Assembly: GCA_028564925.1 (NCBI GenBank)
Contig: CM053030.1
Span: 267,680,199 to 267,744,198, forward strand
Direction: 5' to 3'
DNA from: Lithobates sylvaticus
Taxonomy: Eukaryota > Chordata > Amphibia > Anura > Ranidae
Length of the DNA: 64,000 bases
The position numbers were made by a program, and so were the translations under genes. The notes beneath the pieces were generated by a model. That model did not search any database and was not told the origin of the DNA. It saw only the letters and a list, made by a program, of their open reading frames with translations. Within the stretch, counting starts at the first letter, position 1. The number at the start of each line of letters is the position of its first letter. Below are positions 56,868-64,000 of this stretch, piece after piece.

Positions 56868-57970
56868 TCATTGTCACATGATTTGAAATCTAATTTAAAT
56901 ACTCTTCAGTAATCTCCACATTAAAGTCCACTATCTGTGCATGCAGAATAATCAGATATAAAAATATCAATAAAAGTGCAAAAATGTTTTTCCATGTGAA
57001 CAGTTCATTAAAGTGCAGAGGTGACTTGTGCAAACAAGGATTAAATGATGTTGATTCTTGCATGAAGTAAATTCTAGTCACCACACCACATGTGCAGACC
57101 CCTGAAGTTATCTCACTTAGGCCCCTTTCACACATGCGGACCGTATGTCAGTTTTCATCCATCCGTTTTTGGATGAAAAACGGACATACATGCATGTCTA
57201 TGGGATAGCGGGTGTCAGCGGATGAGCATCCGCTGACACCCGCTATCGTCCGCCTCTGCTATTGTCCGATTCTGCAGACGGAGGAAAACCCTATTTTTTC
57301 ATCCGTCTGCAGAGCGGATCGGATGAACACGGACAGACGGTCCGTGTTCATACGATCCCCCATAGAGGAGAGCGGAGAACTGACAGGGTGGTCCCTGCAC
57401 GGTGTGCAGGGACCGCCCTGTCATCAGCCGGCTCAGCGGGGATCAGCGGTGCGATCCCCGCTGAGCAGCGGATCTTCACGGGGCGGATCAATACTGATCC
57501 GCCCCGTGTGAAAGGGGCCTTACCAGACTCAGCTGGTTCACACACTTATCAAAATCCACAGATGCACAGTCTCAAATAGCTAGGTTGCAGTCATCTATAT
57601 TGGGCTCATAATCAGATAAAACCAACATAGCGTAATTCTGTACAACTCGATTTTTGTGTTAAAATTTATGTCTCACGATAAAACACTCACAAGGTTTTTT
57701 ATCACATCAAAGCATGTCAAACTCTGTCATTAGTCGCGCAAACTCGTCTGACCTGTCAGCGCTCCCGCGGTGTTCCCGGGAAGGCAAGACGAACTCCGAA
57801 GGACTCAGGTAGGGTGCTGCGCAACTAATGACAAAATGAACTGTTCACATGGGAAAAAAATGTTGCACTTTTATTGATATTTTTATATCTGATTATTCTG
57901 CATGCACAGATAGTTAATGTGGAGATTACTGAAGTGTATTTAAATTAGATTTCAAATCATGTGACAATTT
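56868..57970. repeat. Inverted repeat pair enclosing a MITE
   Basis: Left arm about 56872-57010 (GTCACATGATTTGAAATC, then TGCATGCAGAATAATCAGA) matches in complement the right arm about 57836-57965. Arms are about 135 bases with roughly 90% match. The centre holds the MITE at 57120-57519 and about 310 bases of unassigned sequence. It looks like the terminal inverted repeats of an unidentified non-autonomous DNA element. Confidence 0.75.
57120..57519. mobile_element. Harbinger-type MITE, 400 bp
   Basis: TTA occurs at 57117-57119 and 57520-57522. The termini are GGCCCCTTTCACAC and its perfect complement. Internal hairpins include a perfect GCGGGTGTCAGCGGATG stem at 57209-57243 and GCGGGGATCAGC/GATCCCCGCTG near 57436-57466. 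A 3-bp TTA duplication fits PIF/Harbinger. There is no coding capacity. Confidence 0.8.
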
Positions 57971-58197
57971 TACATTTTGACCTTTTTAGAGTCTCTTCAT
58001 ACTGCCAGTGGCTTTCCAGAACAGCCCGCAGCTATGAACAAAGTGATCAGCGCAGGGCTGGCATGAATAAAGTCAACATGCCCTTTTTGTGTATGGCCGT
58101 TTAAGGATTTCCTGTGGGGTGGAGCTGGGCAACAGGAAGGGGAGGGACAGTCCTCCCCAGAGTCATTCTGAGAATAGGAAAGTTCCTGAGAGGAAGC

Positions 58198-59796
58198 ATG
58201 GAAGAGCTCCTCTCCAACATCCGGGCGGCGGCAAACGGCCCTGAATGGATGAGGGCCCAGGTAGAGAGAGCCCTCGGGCAGGAGGAGGGTCGGGGGGGAC
58301 GGCGCAGGGGTCCCGGGCCAGGCAGATCTGACCGCCGGAGCGGTACTCACCTGAGGGACGCAGGGCCTCTGTTAGGCCGGGGGACAGCATGGTCACCAGA
58401 GCCGCCGAACCGCCTGCCAAGCGGTCGGCGAGGGGGGCAGCGGCGAACACCCACAGGGCGGATGGGGGATATAGCACCGCGGGGGGGCCCAGCCACAGCG
58501 GGAATCCGGCCACAAGCTCTAGGCCTCATGTGCAGTTCTCAGGCCGCATGGCGCAACCGGCGGCGGGGGGGGGGCGGCGGCGGCCATCTTGTGTGTGGCA
58601 AACGCAGGAGCGGCGACCGGGGGGCCAGCAAAGGGGAGGGGAGCAGCCACAAGGGGGGACCCAGGACACAGAGCAACGGGACAGCCTCGGACCGGGCGGC
58701 CGCCACGGCCAGCAGTCCGCGGGCAGTGGGCATGAGGAGGAGCACCAGGAGCCAGGGGGGGGCACAGTATCCTGGATTGGGGTTGACGGGGGACCGGGCA
58801 GAGGAGCAAGGGGGCGTTCCGCCCAGGGAGACCAGAAGGATGGCGCAGCAGGGTGGCGTTCCGCCTAGCCTGCAGTTGGCAGCCGGGGGGGCCAGTACCA
58901 GTCGGCACGGCAGCAACCTGACGGGCATGCGGGGTGAAGGCGGTCCGCCTACGCGAGCACGGTCCAGGGGGAGGAGCAACGCAACCAACAGCCGGGGAGC
59001 ATGGTCGGCAGGGGCTGGGGGCGTACGGCCCAGGCCTGAAAAGCCACTTCAGGGGCACAGAGGCGCGCCGCCTAACCCCGCAGAAGTGGGACCTGCACCT
59101 GGAACACGTACGCAGAGCCCCAAAAAATGCGCCAGGAAGTCGGCAGAAGGGCGGAAGAGGAGCATGAGGGAGCGGAGCTCGTCCGCCTCTGGGGGTGAAT
59201 CCCCTGGGGGGCAGGCTGCGGAGTTGTCGGAGTCGATGGAAGAGGAGCCGGAGTTGTCGGAAGGCGAATTGTCCAGGTCGGAGGACGAGGTACCGGAGGG
59301 ACGGTCGGCGGCGGTGGATGTGGCACCTACGGCTGGTGGGAGCGTTTCCAGGCAGCCTGGTAAGTCACCTTCAATTTTGGGTACAGGGGGGGGGGATGTG
59401 TTTTCTGTTTGGGAACCACGCGTTGGGGGGGGGGCATTATGGTGCCGGGGCAGCGCAGGGGTCACTCTCCACGGGCAGCGGGGTTCACGAGCCCTCCTCA
59501 GCGGGAGACGGTTTGAGGGTTCTCCTGGCAGGGCTCAGGGATCTCGTAGGCAGGTTCGACCTCCCTCCGACGGCTCCACCGGGGCCGGCGCGAGCTTGGG
59601 TCCCGCCCGGGGGGGATGTAATCGGGGGGGGGGGGGGATCGAGGGGAACAGCGGTAGAAGGGGTAGGGGCGTGCGAGCAGGTAGGGGAAACGGCGGTGGC
59701 GATTCCGCCCGCGTTGGCCCCGGGGGGGAACGAGGCAGGGTCGGGGAGCGCGGTGGTGGCGAGTCCGCCCACGGCTCCGGTGACGGGGGAGGGTGA
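58198..59796 (+). CDS. Ngaro ORF1, gag-like N-terminal region (fossil)
   Basis: Long frame starting MEELLSNIRAAANGPEWM, followed by very Gly/Arg/Pro-rich, probably disordered sequence. The conserved-looking part is the first about 30 residues. Extreme GC content keeps several other frames open over the same span; those are ignored. Its boundary with the next frame is not resolved here. The role is presumed structural RNA binding, by position only. Confidence 0.5.
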   Translation: MEELLSNIRAAANGPEWMRAQVERALGQEEGRGGRRRGPGPGRSDRRSGTHLRDAGPLLGRGTAWSPEPPNRLPSGRRGGQRRTPTGRMGDIAPRGGPATAGIRPQALGLMCSSQAAWRNRRRGGGGGGHLVCGKRRSGDRGASKGEGSSHKGGPRTQSNGTASDRAAATASSPRAVGMRRSTRSQGGAQYPGLGLTGDRAEEQGGVPPRETRRMAQQGGVPPSLQLAAGGASTSRHGSNLTGMRGEGGPPTRARSRGRSNATNSRGAWSAGAGGVRPRPEKPLQGHRGAPPNPAEVGPAPGTRTQSPKKCARKSAEGRKRSMRERSSSASGGESPGGQAAELSESMEEEPELSEGELSRSEDEVPEGRSAAVDVAPTAGGSVSRQPGKSPSILGTGGGDVFSVWEPRVGGGALWCRGSAGVTLHGQRGSRALLSGRRFEGSPGRAQGSRRQVRPPSDGSTGAGASLGPARGGCNRGGGGIEGNSGRRGRGVRAGRGNGGGDSARVGPGGERGRVGERGGGESAHGSGDGGG

Positions 59797-62104
59797 AAAA
59801 GGGGGAGACAAACCTAAAAAACAAGACATCGTACGTTTGGCGGACTCCGCACGCTGCGAAGTCTACGTATGTTTCGAGGGGCCCCTGGGGGCCCACTTAA
59901 AGCAGGAGGTGAGGGAAAAAATCTGGAAAGGGGAGTATGTGGAGATATTTTCACTGCTTCCCCTGGAGAAGTTCAATTTGGATAGGGTTAAACCCGATGA
60001 TAGTAAGAAGGAGGATGAAGAGAAGAGGAGATACAGGTTGATTCCTAGGACCTTCCAGAATTGGCTTCAGGCGTTTGCAATCTTGGCAAGCGTGATAGGG
60101 GAGAAGGAGCCTGAGCACTGCTCGGCCCTGTTCTGTTACCTGGATGCCATTGGGGAAGCTCATCGGACATATGGGGGGTTGTCATGGCTGCGCTATGACG
60201 AACAATTTCGCCAGAGAAGGGCAGTCAGGCCGGCCCTTCGCTGGGACCACAAGGACATCAGTTTGTGGATGCGCTTGATGTCATCGGCGAAGCCGGCGGG
60301 CAGTTTTTTCAGGGGGGGGCCGGTGGATCTGGGGCTTCAGGTCAATCGGCCGCAAAAAAGAAGGGAGTCTGCTGGCAGTATAACGAGGGCACCTGCAAAT
60401 TTGGCACAGGATGTAAGTATAAGCACGAGTGCTCCGGATGTGGGGGATCACACCCCAGCTCGCGGTGCTTTAAACAGGGGAAGGGTAAGGCCAGCGAGTC
60501 TAGCAACAAAGGGGAAGGCGCCGGTGAGAGTGGAAAGAATGCTGCCTTTTCTAGGTAGGTATCCGGATAAGGCGGTAGCACAACTGTTAACAGCGGGGTT
60601 TGGGGAGGGCTTTGTGATTCCTGCGGTATTGGGCTCGGTGCCACCTGGAGCGGATAATTTGAGGTCGGCTCTCAATCACCGGGCAGTAGTAACGGAGAAA
60701 TTGCAAAAAGAAGTAGCCCTGGGCAGAATGGCGGGTCCCTTCCCTGACATGCCCATTCCCGAGCTAGTGGTTTCTCCTTTGGGAGTGGTCCCCAAGAAGG
60801 AACCAAATAAGTTCAGGCTCATTCACCACCTGTCTTACCCGAAAGGGGGGTCAGTGAATGATGCCATTGATCCCCAGGTTTGCGCGGTTCACTACACATC
60901 ATTTGATGCTGCGGTGGTTTGGGTACGCAAGTGTGGTAGGGGGGCACTGATGGCAAAGACAGACATCGAGGCGGCTTTTCGTTTGTTACCTGTTCATCCT
61001 GATAGTTTTTACCTATTGGGCTGCAGGTGGCAGGAAGAGTACTATGTGGATAAGTGTTTACCTATGGGTTGCTCGGTGTCCTGCGCATTCTTCGAATGTT
61101 TTAGCTCATTTGTGGAATGGGTGGTGAGGGACGTGTCTGGTTTGAACTCAGTGATCCACTATCTGGACGATTTTTTGTGTGTCGGCCCTCCCGCATCCAA
61201 TGTTTGTGCGGTATTGCTGTCAACAATAGAAAGGGTGGCTAAGGACTTCGGCATTCCCCTTGCACCTGACAAGACGGAAGGGCCCAAAACGGAGATTAGC
61301 TTTTTGGGGATCGTGCTTGACTCGGTAGCCATGGAATGCAGGCTGCCAGAATCAAAGCTAGTAGCATTAAAGGCGGAAGTGCGGGAATTGGTGGGGCGGC
61401 GGAAAGTTCAGCTTAGAGCTCTACAATCAGTGTTGGGGAAGCTGAACTTTGCGTGCAGAATCATCCCGATGGGTCGCATTTTCAGCAGGAGGTTGGCAGC
61501 CAGCACCGGGGGGGTTGAGTCGCCCAGGCACTACGTGACACTTTCGAGGGAACATAGGAGTGATCTGCGGATGTGGCACATATTCCTGGACAACTTTAAT
61601 GGCAGAGCGCTGTGGATGACTGGGCCGGTCAGTAACTTCGACCTTGAGTTGTTCACGGACGCCGCGGGGTCAGCGGGTTATGGGGCATTTTTCAAGGGGC
61701 GTTGGAGCGCGGGCCCTTGGCCAGAGAGCTGGAAACAAGCAGGATTGATCAGGAACATGTTACTGCTCGAGTTGTTCCCAGTGGTATTGGCGGTCGAGCT
61801 GTGGGGTGAATTTTTCCGGGATCGGAAAGTTCGCTTCCACATCGATAACCTGGGGGTGGTGCACGTCATCAACAAGGTGTCAGCGGCATCACCGCCGGTG
61901 ATACGTTTGCTGAGACATCTGGTGCTGCGGTGCATGCAGTGGAACATTTTCATTCATGCAGTGCACCTGCCGGGAGTAGACAACGTGGTCGCTGACGCTC
62001 TCTCTCAGTTTCAGTGGGAAAAGTTTCGAGAGTTGGAACCGGAGGCGGAGCGTCAGGGAGCACCGTGTCCGTCAGAGATGTGGAAGATTGCCCTGGAAGA
62101 CTGA
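59195..62104 (+). CDS. Ngaro reverse transcriptase-RNase H frame (fossil)
   Basis: This open frame carries a gag-like segment (about residues 210-400, from DIVRLADSARCEVYV to ISLWMRLM), then the RT palm (VVPKKEPNKFRLIHHLSYP, MAKTDIEAAFRLLPVHP, LPMGCSVSCAFFE, IHYLDDFLCVG, FLGIVLD) and RNase H (ELFTDAAGSAGYGAFF, LLELFPVVLAVELW, FHIDNLGVVHVINK, HLPGVDNVVADALSQ). These match DIRS/Ngaro polymerases, which copy RNA without an integrase. A zinc-finger-like text in another frame lies at about 60350-60480. The frame overlaps the recombinase by 91 bases. Confidence 0.8.
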   Translation: MNPLGGRLRSCRSRWKRSRSCRKANCPGRRTRYRRDGRRRWMWHLRLVGAFPGSLVSHLQFWVQGGGMCFLFGNHALGGGHYGAGAAQGSLSTGSGVHEPSSAGDGLRVLLAGLRDLVGRFDLPPTAPPGPARAWVPPGGDVIGGGGGSRGTAVEGVGACEQVGETAVAIPPALAPGGNEAGSGSAVVASPPTAPVTGEGEKGGDKPKKQDIVRLADSARCEVYVCFEGPLGAHLKQEVREKIWKGEYVEIFSLLPLEKFNLDRVKPDDSKKEDEEKRRYRLIPRTFQNWLQAFAILASVIGEKEPEHCSALFCYLDAIGEAHRTYGGLSWLRYDEQFRQRRAVRPALRWDHKDISLWMRLMSSAKPAGSFFRGGPVDLGLQVNRPQKRRESAGSITRAPANLAQDVSISTSAPDVGDHTPARGALNRGRVRPASLATKGKAPVRVERMLPFLGRYPDKAVAQLLTAGFGEGFVIPAVLGSVPPGADNLRSALNHRAVVTEKLQKEVALGRMAGPFPDMPIPELVVSPLGVVPKKEPNKFRLIHHLSYPKGGSVNDAIDPQVCAVHYTSFDAAVVWVRKCGRGALMAKTDIEAAFRLLPVHPDSFYLLGCRWQEEYYVDKCLPMGCSVSCAFFECFSSFVEWVVRDVSGLNSVIHYLDDFLCVGPPASNVCAVLLSTIERVAKDFGIPLAPDKTEGPKTEISFLGIVLDSVAMECRLPESKLVALKAEVRELVGRRKVQLRALQSVLGKLNFACRIIPMGRIFSRRLAASTGGVESPRHYVTLSREHRSDLRMWHIFLDNFNGRALWMTGPVSNFDLELFTDAAGSAGYGAFFKGRWSAGPWPESWKQAGLIRNMLLLELFPVVLAVELWGEFFRDRKVRFHIDNLGVVHVINKVSAASPPVIRLLRHLVLRCMQWNIFIHAVHLPGVDNVVADALSQFQWEKFRELEPEAERQGAPCPSEMWKIALED

Positions 62105-62982
62105 CGGGATGGATCCAGCGGTCAGTGAGCGAGGTGACATGGAGAGCATACAGGAGAGTATGGGATGAATGGGCTGCTTTCCAGGGTCAGGCAGCAGGGG
62201 GAAAGGGTGAACTGAGGCTGCTGTTCGTTTATTTTATCGCCAGGCACATGGAGAATGGTATTTCCGTGTCGAGGCTGGGGAAAGTTATGGCGGCTATGGC
62301 TTTCTGGTGCAAGCTTGGTGGAGGGTGCGATTGGACAAAGGAGTTCTGGGCACGGCAGGCTGTGAAGGGTTATAAGAAAGGGAAGTCACAAAGGGATGAG
62401 CGACGGCCGGTAACGTTCGAACTATTGGGCAGAGTGGTGGACACTCTGCGAGTGGTTTGCTCGTCTGGTTACGAGGTGGGGCTTTTCCGCACGGCCTTCG
62501 TGCTGGCCTTCTTTGGGGCTTTCCGGATAGGGGAGCTGGTTAGTTCCTCAAAGAACAGAAAGGATGGATTGGCAATGGGGGATGTGCGGTGCTTGGGGGA
62601 CAGGTTGGTGATGCACCTTAGGAAATCAAAGACGGATCAGCAGGGCCGAGGCAAGGATGGGGTGGTTTTTGCCATTCCGGACGCCAAACTCTGCCCCGTC
62701 TTGGTCACGAGGGTGTTTTTGCAAAGTAGGCCAGAGGGGGACGGCCCTCTCTTGGTACACAACAATGGAGAGGCGCTGTCACGCTTTCAATTTATAGGAG
62801 TCTTTAAAAAATGCTTGCGGGAGCTGAATATGGGGGATCTAAGATTTTCCTCACATTCATTTAGGATTGGGGCGGCAACGGAAGCGGTAAGGTGGGGTTT
62901 GACGGAGGAGGCTGTGAAGCAGATTGGGAGGTGGGAATCCAGGCGCTTCAGGTCATACGTCAGGACGGATTTAGTGGACTAA
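62014..62982 (+). CDS. Ngaro tyrosine recombinase (fossil)
   Basis: 322-residue frame with a core-binding SAM-like N-terminal half (VTWRAYRRVWDEW, FIARHMENGISVSR) and a catalytic half with FFGAFRIGELV (first Arg), MHLRKSKTDQ (Lys), SSHSFRIGAATEA (His-x-x-Arg) and IGRWESRRFRSYVR (Trp and Tyr). These are the expected catalytic residues of tyrosine recombinases, which integrate circular cDNA in this order of elements. It overlaps the RT frame at its start and the hydrolase frame at its end, as in compact Ngaro elements. Confidence 0.85.
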   Translation: MGKVSRVGTGGGASGSTVSVRDVEDCPGRLTGWIQRSVSEVTWRAYRRVWDEWAAFQGQAAGGKGELRLLFVYFIARHMENGISVSRLGKVMAAMAFWCKLGGGCDWTKEFWARQAVKGYKKGKSQRDERRPVTFELLGRVVDTLRVVCSSGYEVGLFRTAFVLAFFGAFRIGELVSSSKNRKDGLAMGDVRCLGDRLVMHLRKSKTDQQGRGKDGVVFAIPDAKLCPVLVTRVFLQSRPEGDGPLLVHNNGEALSRFQFIGVFKKCLRELNMGDLRFSSHSFRIGAATEAVRWGLTEEAVKQIGRWESRRFRSYVRTDLVD

Positions 62983-63671
62983 AGGGGATTGTTGTATATA
63001 GACGGTGTGGAGTGCCGACATGGTTTCGTGTGGTACATTACTGTGTGGTTGACAGGAATTTTGTTTTTCTTCCAGATTCAACACCAAGTCTCGTATGGAT
63101 TATGGGACATTCATATGTTTGCTGGGGAGCCAGAAGGGGCGATGACAGACCGGACGGTAGACAGTTGGGTTTTTCAAGGAGGGAAGCGTACATAAAGTGG
63201 TTGGGTTTCCCGGGCATGCTCTGGAGCCGTCTTATCCCGGAAGCGCTCAAGTTTGCGAGATGGGATAGGCCTCCTGAAGTTTTAGTTATTCACGTTGGGG
63301 GCAACGACTTGGGGCTTAGGACCAAACTAGATGTCACGAGGGATATAAAATATGATTTTTGCCGACTTCAGGCGGCTTTTCCCAACACAGTCTTGGTTTG
63401 GTCAGACATGATCGCCAGGACTTCATGGCGTTTTGCCAGGTCAGTGGACCTAATTAACAAAGCTCGGAAGAAGGTTAACCAGGAGGTCAGTAGGTTTTTT
63501 ATTAAACACGGGGGGTTGGCCATTAGGCACAGGGAGTTAGAGGTGGACACTTGGCGTTATCTGAGGGCTGATGGTGTTCATCTGAACCCAGTTGGCACAG
63601 ATATGTGGGCTATCGGTATTCAGGATGGTATTGAACGAGCACTTAGGGTGTGGAGGTGCGCTCAAGGTTAA
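62892..63671 (+). CDS. Ngaro SGNH/GDSL-type hydrolase (fossil)
   Basis: Open frame of 259 codons. From about residue 68 it reads as an SGNH hydrolase: WIMGHSYVCWG (block I, Ser), VLVIHVGGNDLG (block III, Gly and Asn), VLVWSDMIAR, and ADGVHLNPVGTDMW (block V, Asp and His). Ngaro elements of vertebrates are known for such an ORF; its role in the life cycle is unknown, with esterase activity presumed. The first about 60 residues overlap the recombinase frame and the real start may lie further in, near 63010. Confidence 0.8.
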   Translation: MGFDGGGCEADWEVGIQALQVIRQDGFSGLKGIVVYRRCGVPTWFRVVHYCVVDRNFVFLPDSTPSLVWIMGHSYVCWGARRGDDRPDGRQLGFSRREAYIKWLGFPGMLWSRLIPEALKFARWDRPPEVLVIHVGGNDLGLRTKLDVTRDIKYDFCRLQAAFPNTVLVWSDMIARTSWRFARSVDLINKARKKVNQEVSRFFIKHGGLAIRHRELEVDTWRYLRADGVHLNPVGTDMWAIGIQDGIERALRVWRCAQG

Positions 63672-64000
63672 GGTTTTAACCTTGTTTGCGGTGGCGGATG
63701 TTGGCTGACGTAGGCATAGAGAAGAAACCCCCTCCCCACAGAAAACTTGATGCGGGACCCATTGGAGATATGGGCCCGTTTGGTATATTCCTTATAAGTG
63801 ATGTAGGGAATATGGTGGATGACTGCACTGCGGGAATAGTTTTGTCTCTGAGCTAGTATGTCAGCTTGAGGCCTATTTACAGTTGAGATGACCGCAGTGC
63901 ACGAGTTTGTTGTTTATGGTAATTTGGGTGGGGGGGGGGGGGGGGTAATGCCCTGCTATAGGCCTACGTCACGTGTTTCTTGAGTTTGTTTATTGGATTG
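63672..64000. other. 3' region of the Ngaro element
   Basis: This non-coding stretch contains GACGTAGGCATAG near 63700 and its approximate complement CTATAGGCCTACGTCAC near 63956, and a G run at 63931-63947. It probably belongs to the split terminal repeats, cut by the window end. Confidence 0.5.

Larger units (their letters stand above)
58000..64000 (+). mobile_element. Ngaro-type (DIRS order) retroelement, runs off the window (fossil)
   Basis: The parts in order are a GC-rich gag-like region (58198 to about 60560) ending near a CCCH-type finger, reverse transcriptase (about 60550-61350; YLDDFLCVG), RNase H (about 61640-62010), a tyrosine recombinase (62014-62982) and an SGNH hydrolase (to 63671). 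The tyrosine recombinase plus SGNH hydrolase set is diagnostic of Ngaro elements of fish and frogs. The left boundary is approximate; split direct repeats at the right end should lie beyond 63700 and are not all in the window. The element is largely open, with perhaps one disruption, so it looks young. Confidence 0.85.

Noticed and set aside
58163-59896. Several minus-strand Pro/Arg-rich frames
   Set aside because: Shadows created by the very high GC content of the Ngaro 5' region.

Overview
The window looks like intergenic chromatin from a large amphibian genome, most likely a ranid frog. The main evidence is a 340-codon Tc1 transposase at 38911-39933 that matches the Frog Prince family (first built from Rana pipiens elements) as I remember it. 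The repeat spectrum agrees: L1 and CR1 LINEs, Penelope-like, DIRS and Ngaro retroelements, Ty3/gypsy, several hAT elements, PIF/Harbinger and piggyBac-type elements. I found no host gene, tRNA, rRNA or CRISPR array. Species is inference; database searches were not possible.

1-16021 is one old Tc1/mariner transposon that was entered repeatedly. A piggyBac-type element (TTAA duplication, 1073-13257) sits in its 3' part. That element carries a full-length L1 on the minus strand (1288-12711, 20-bp target duplication). The L1 was hit by a 3.2-kb LTR element (5913-9093, 5-bp duplication), and a segment of L1 plus LTR was then tandemly duplicated. A second, hAT-type element full of a 28-29-bp minisatellite (13303-15922, 8-bp duplication) lies in the terminal repeat of the same Tc1.

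16022-28025 is repeat-on-repeat: a nearly 4-kb inverted repeat (16240-20190) whose arms hold two tandem arrays, a 2.5-kb VNTR (20290-22760), and a 4.3-kb hAT-like element (23638-27951) whose interior is a three-copy higher-order repeat built from 27-bp units.

28026-32585 holds a short 165-170-bp tandem repeat and a Penelope-like element with a GIY-YIG endonuclease domain and hammerhead-like motifs, split by a solo LTR. 32586-38541 is a PIF/Harbinger unit with two apparently intact accessory DNA-binding genes (MADF and Myb/SANT type, with consistent splice sites) and a transposase lacking its first exon. A complete Frog Prince-like Tc1 element (38542-40152) follows; its reading frame is open but its first catalytic Asp is Asn.

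40153-49560 contains a 5'-truncated Ty3/gypsy chromovirus, another Tc1 element, a CR1 3' end and an L1 reverse transcriptase fragment. The L1 fragment is split by a DIRS element (49560-55164) and a hAT element (55273-56671). 56868-57970 is an inverted repeat with a Harbinger-type MITE in its middle. From about 58000 to the window end lies a Ngaro-type tyrosine-recombinase retroelement with reverse transcriptase, recombinase and SGNH hydrolase frames. Retrovirus-like, LTR, DIRS and Ngaro elements are treated as fossils.
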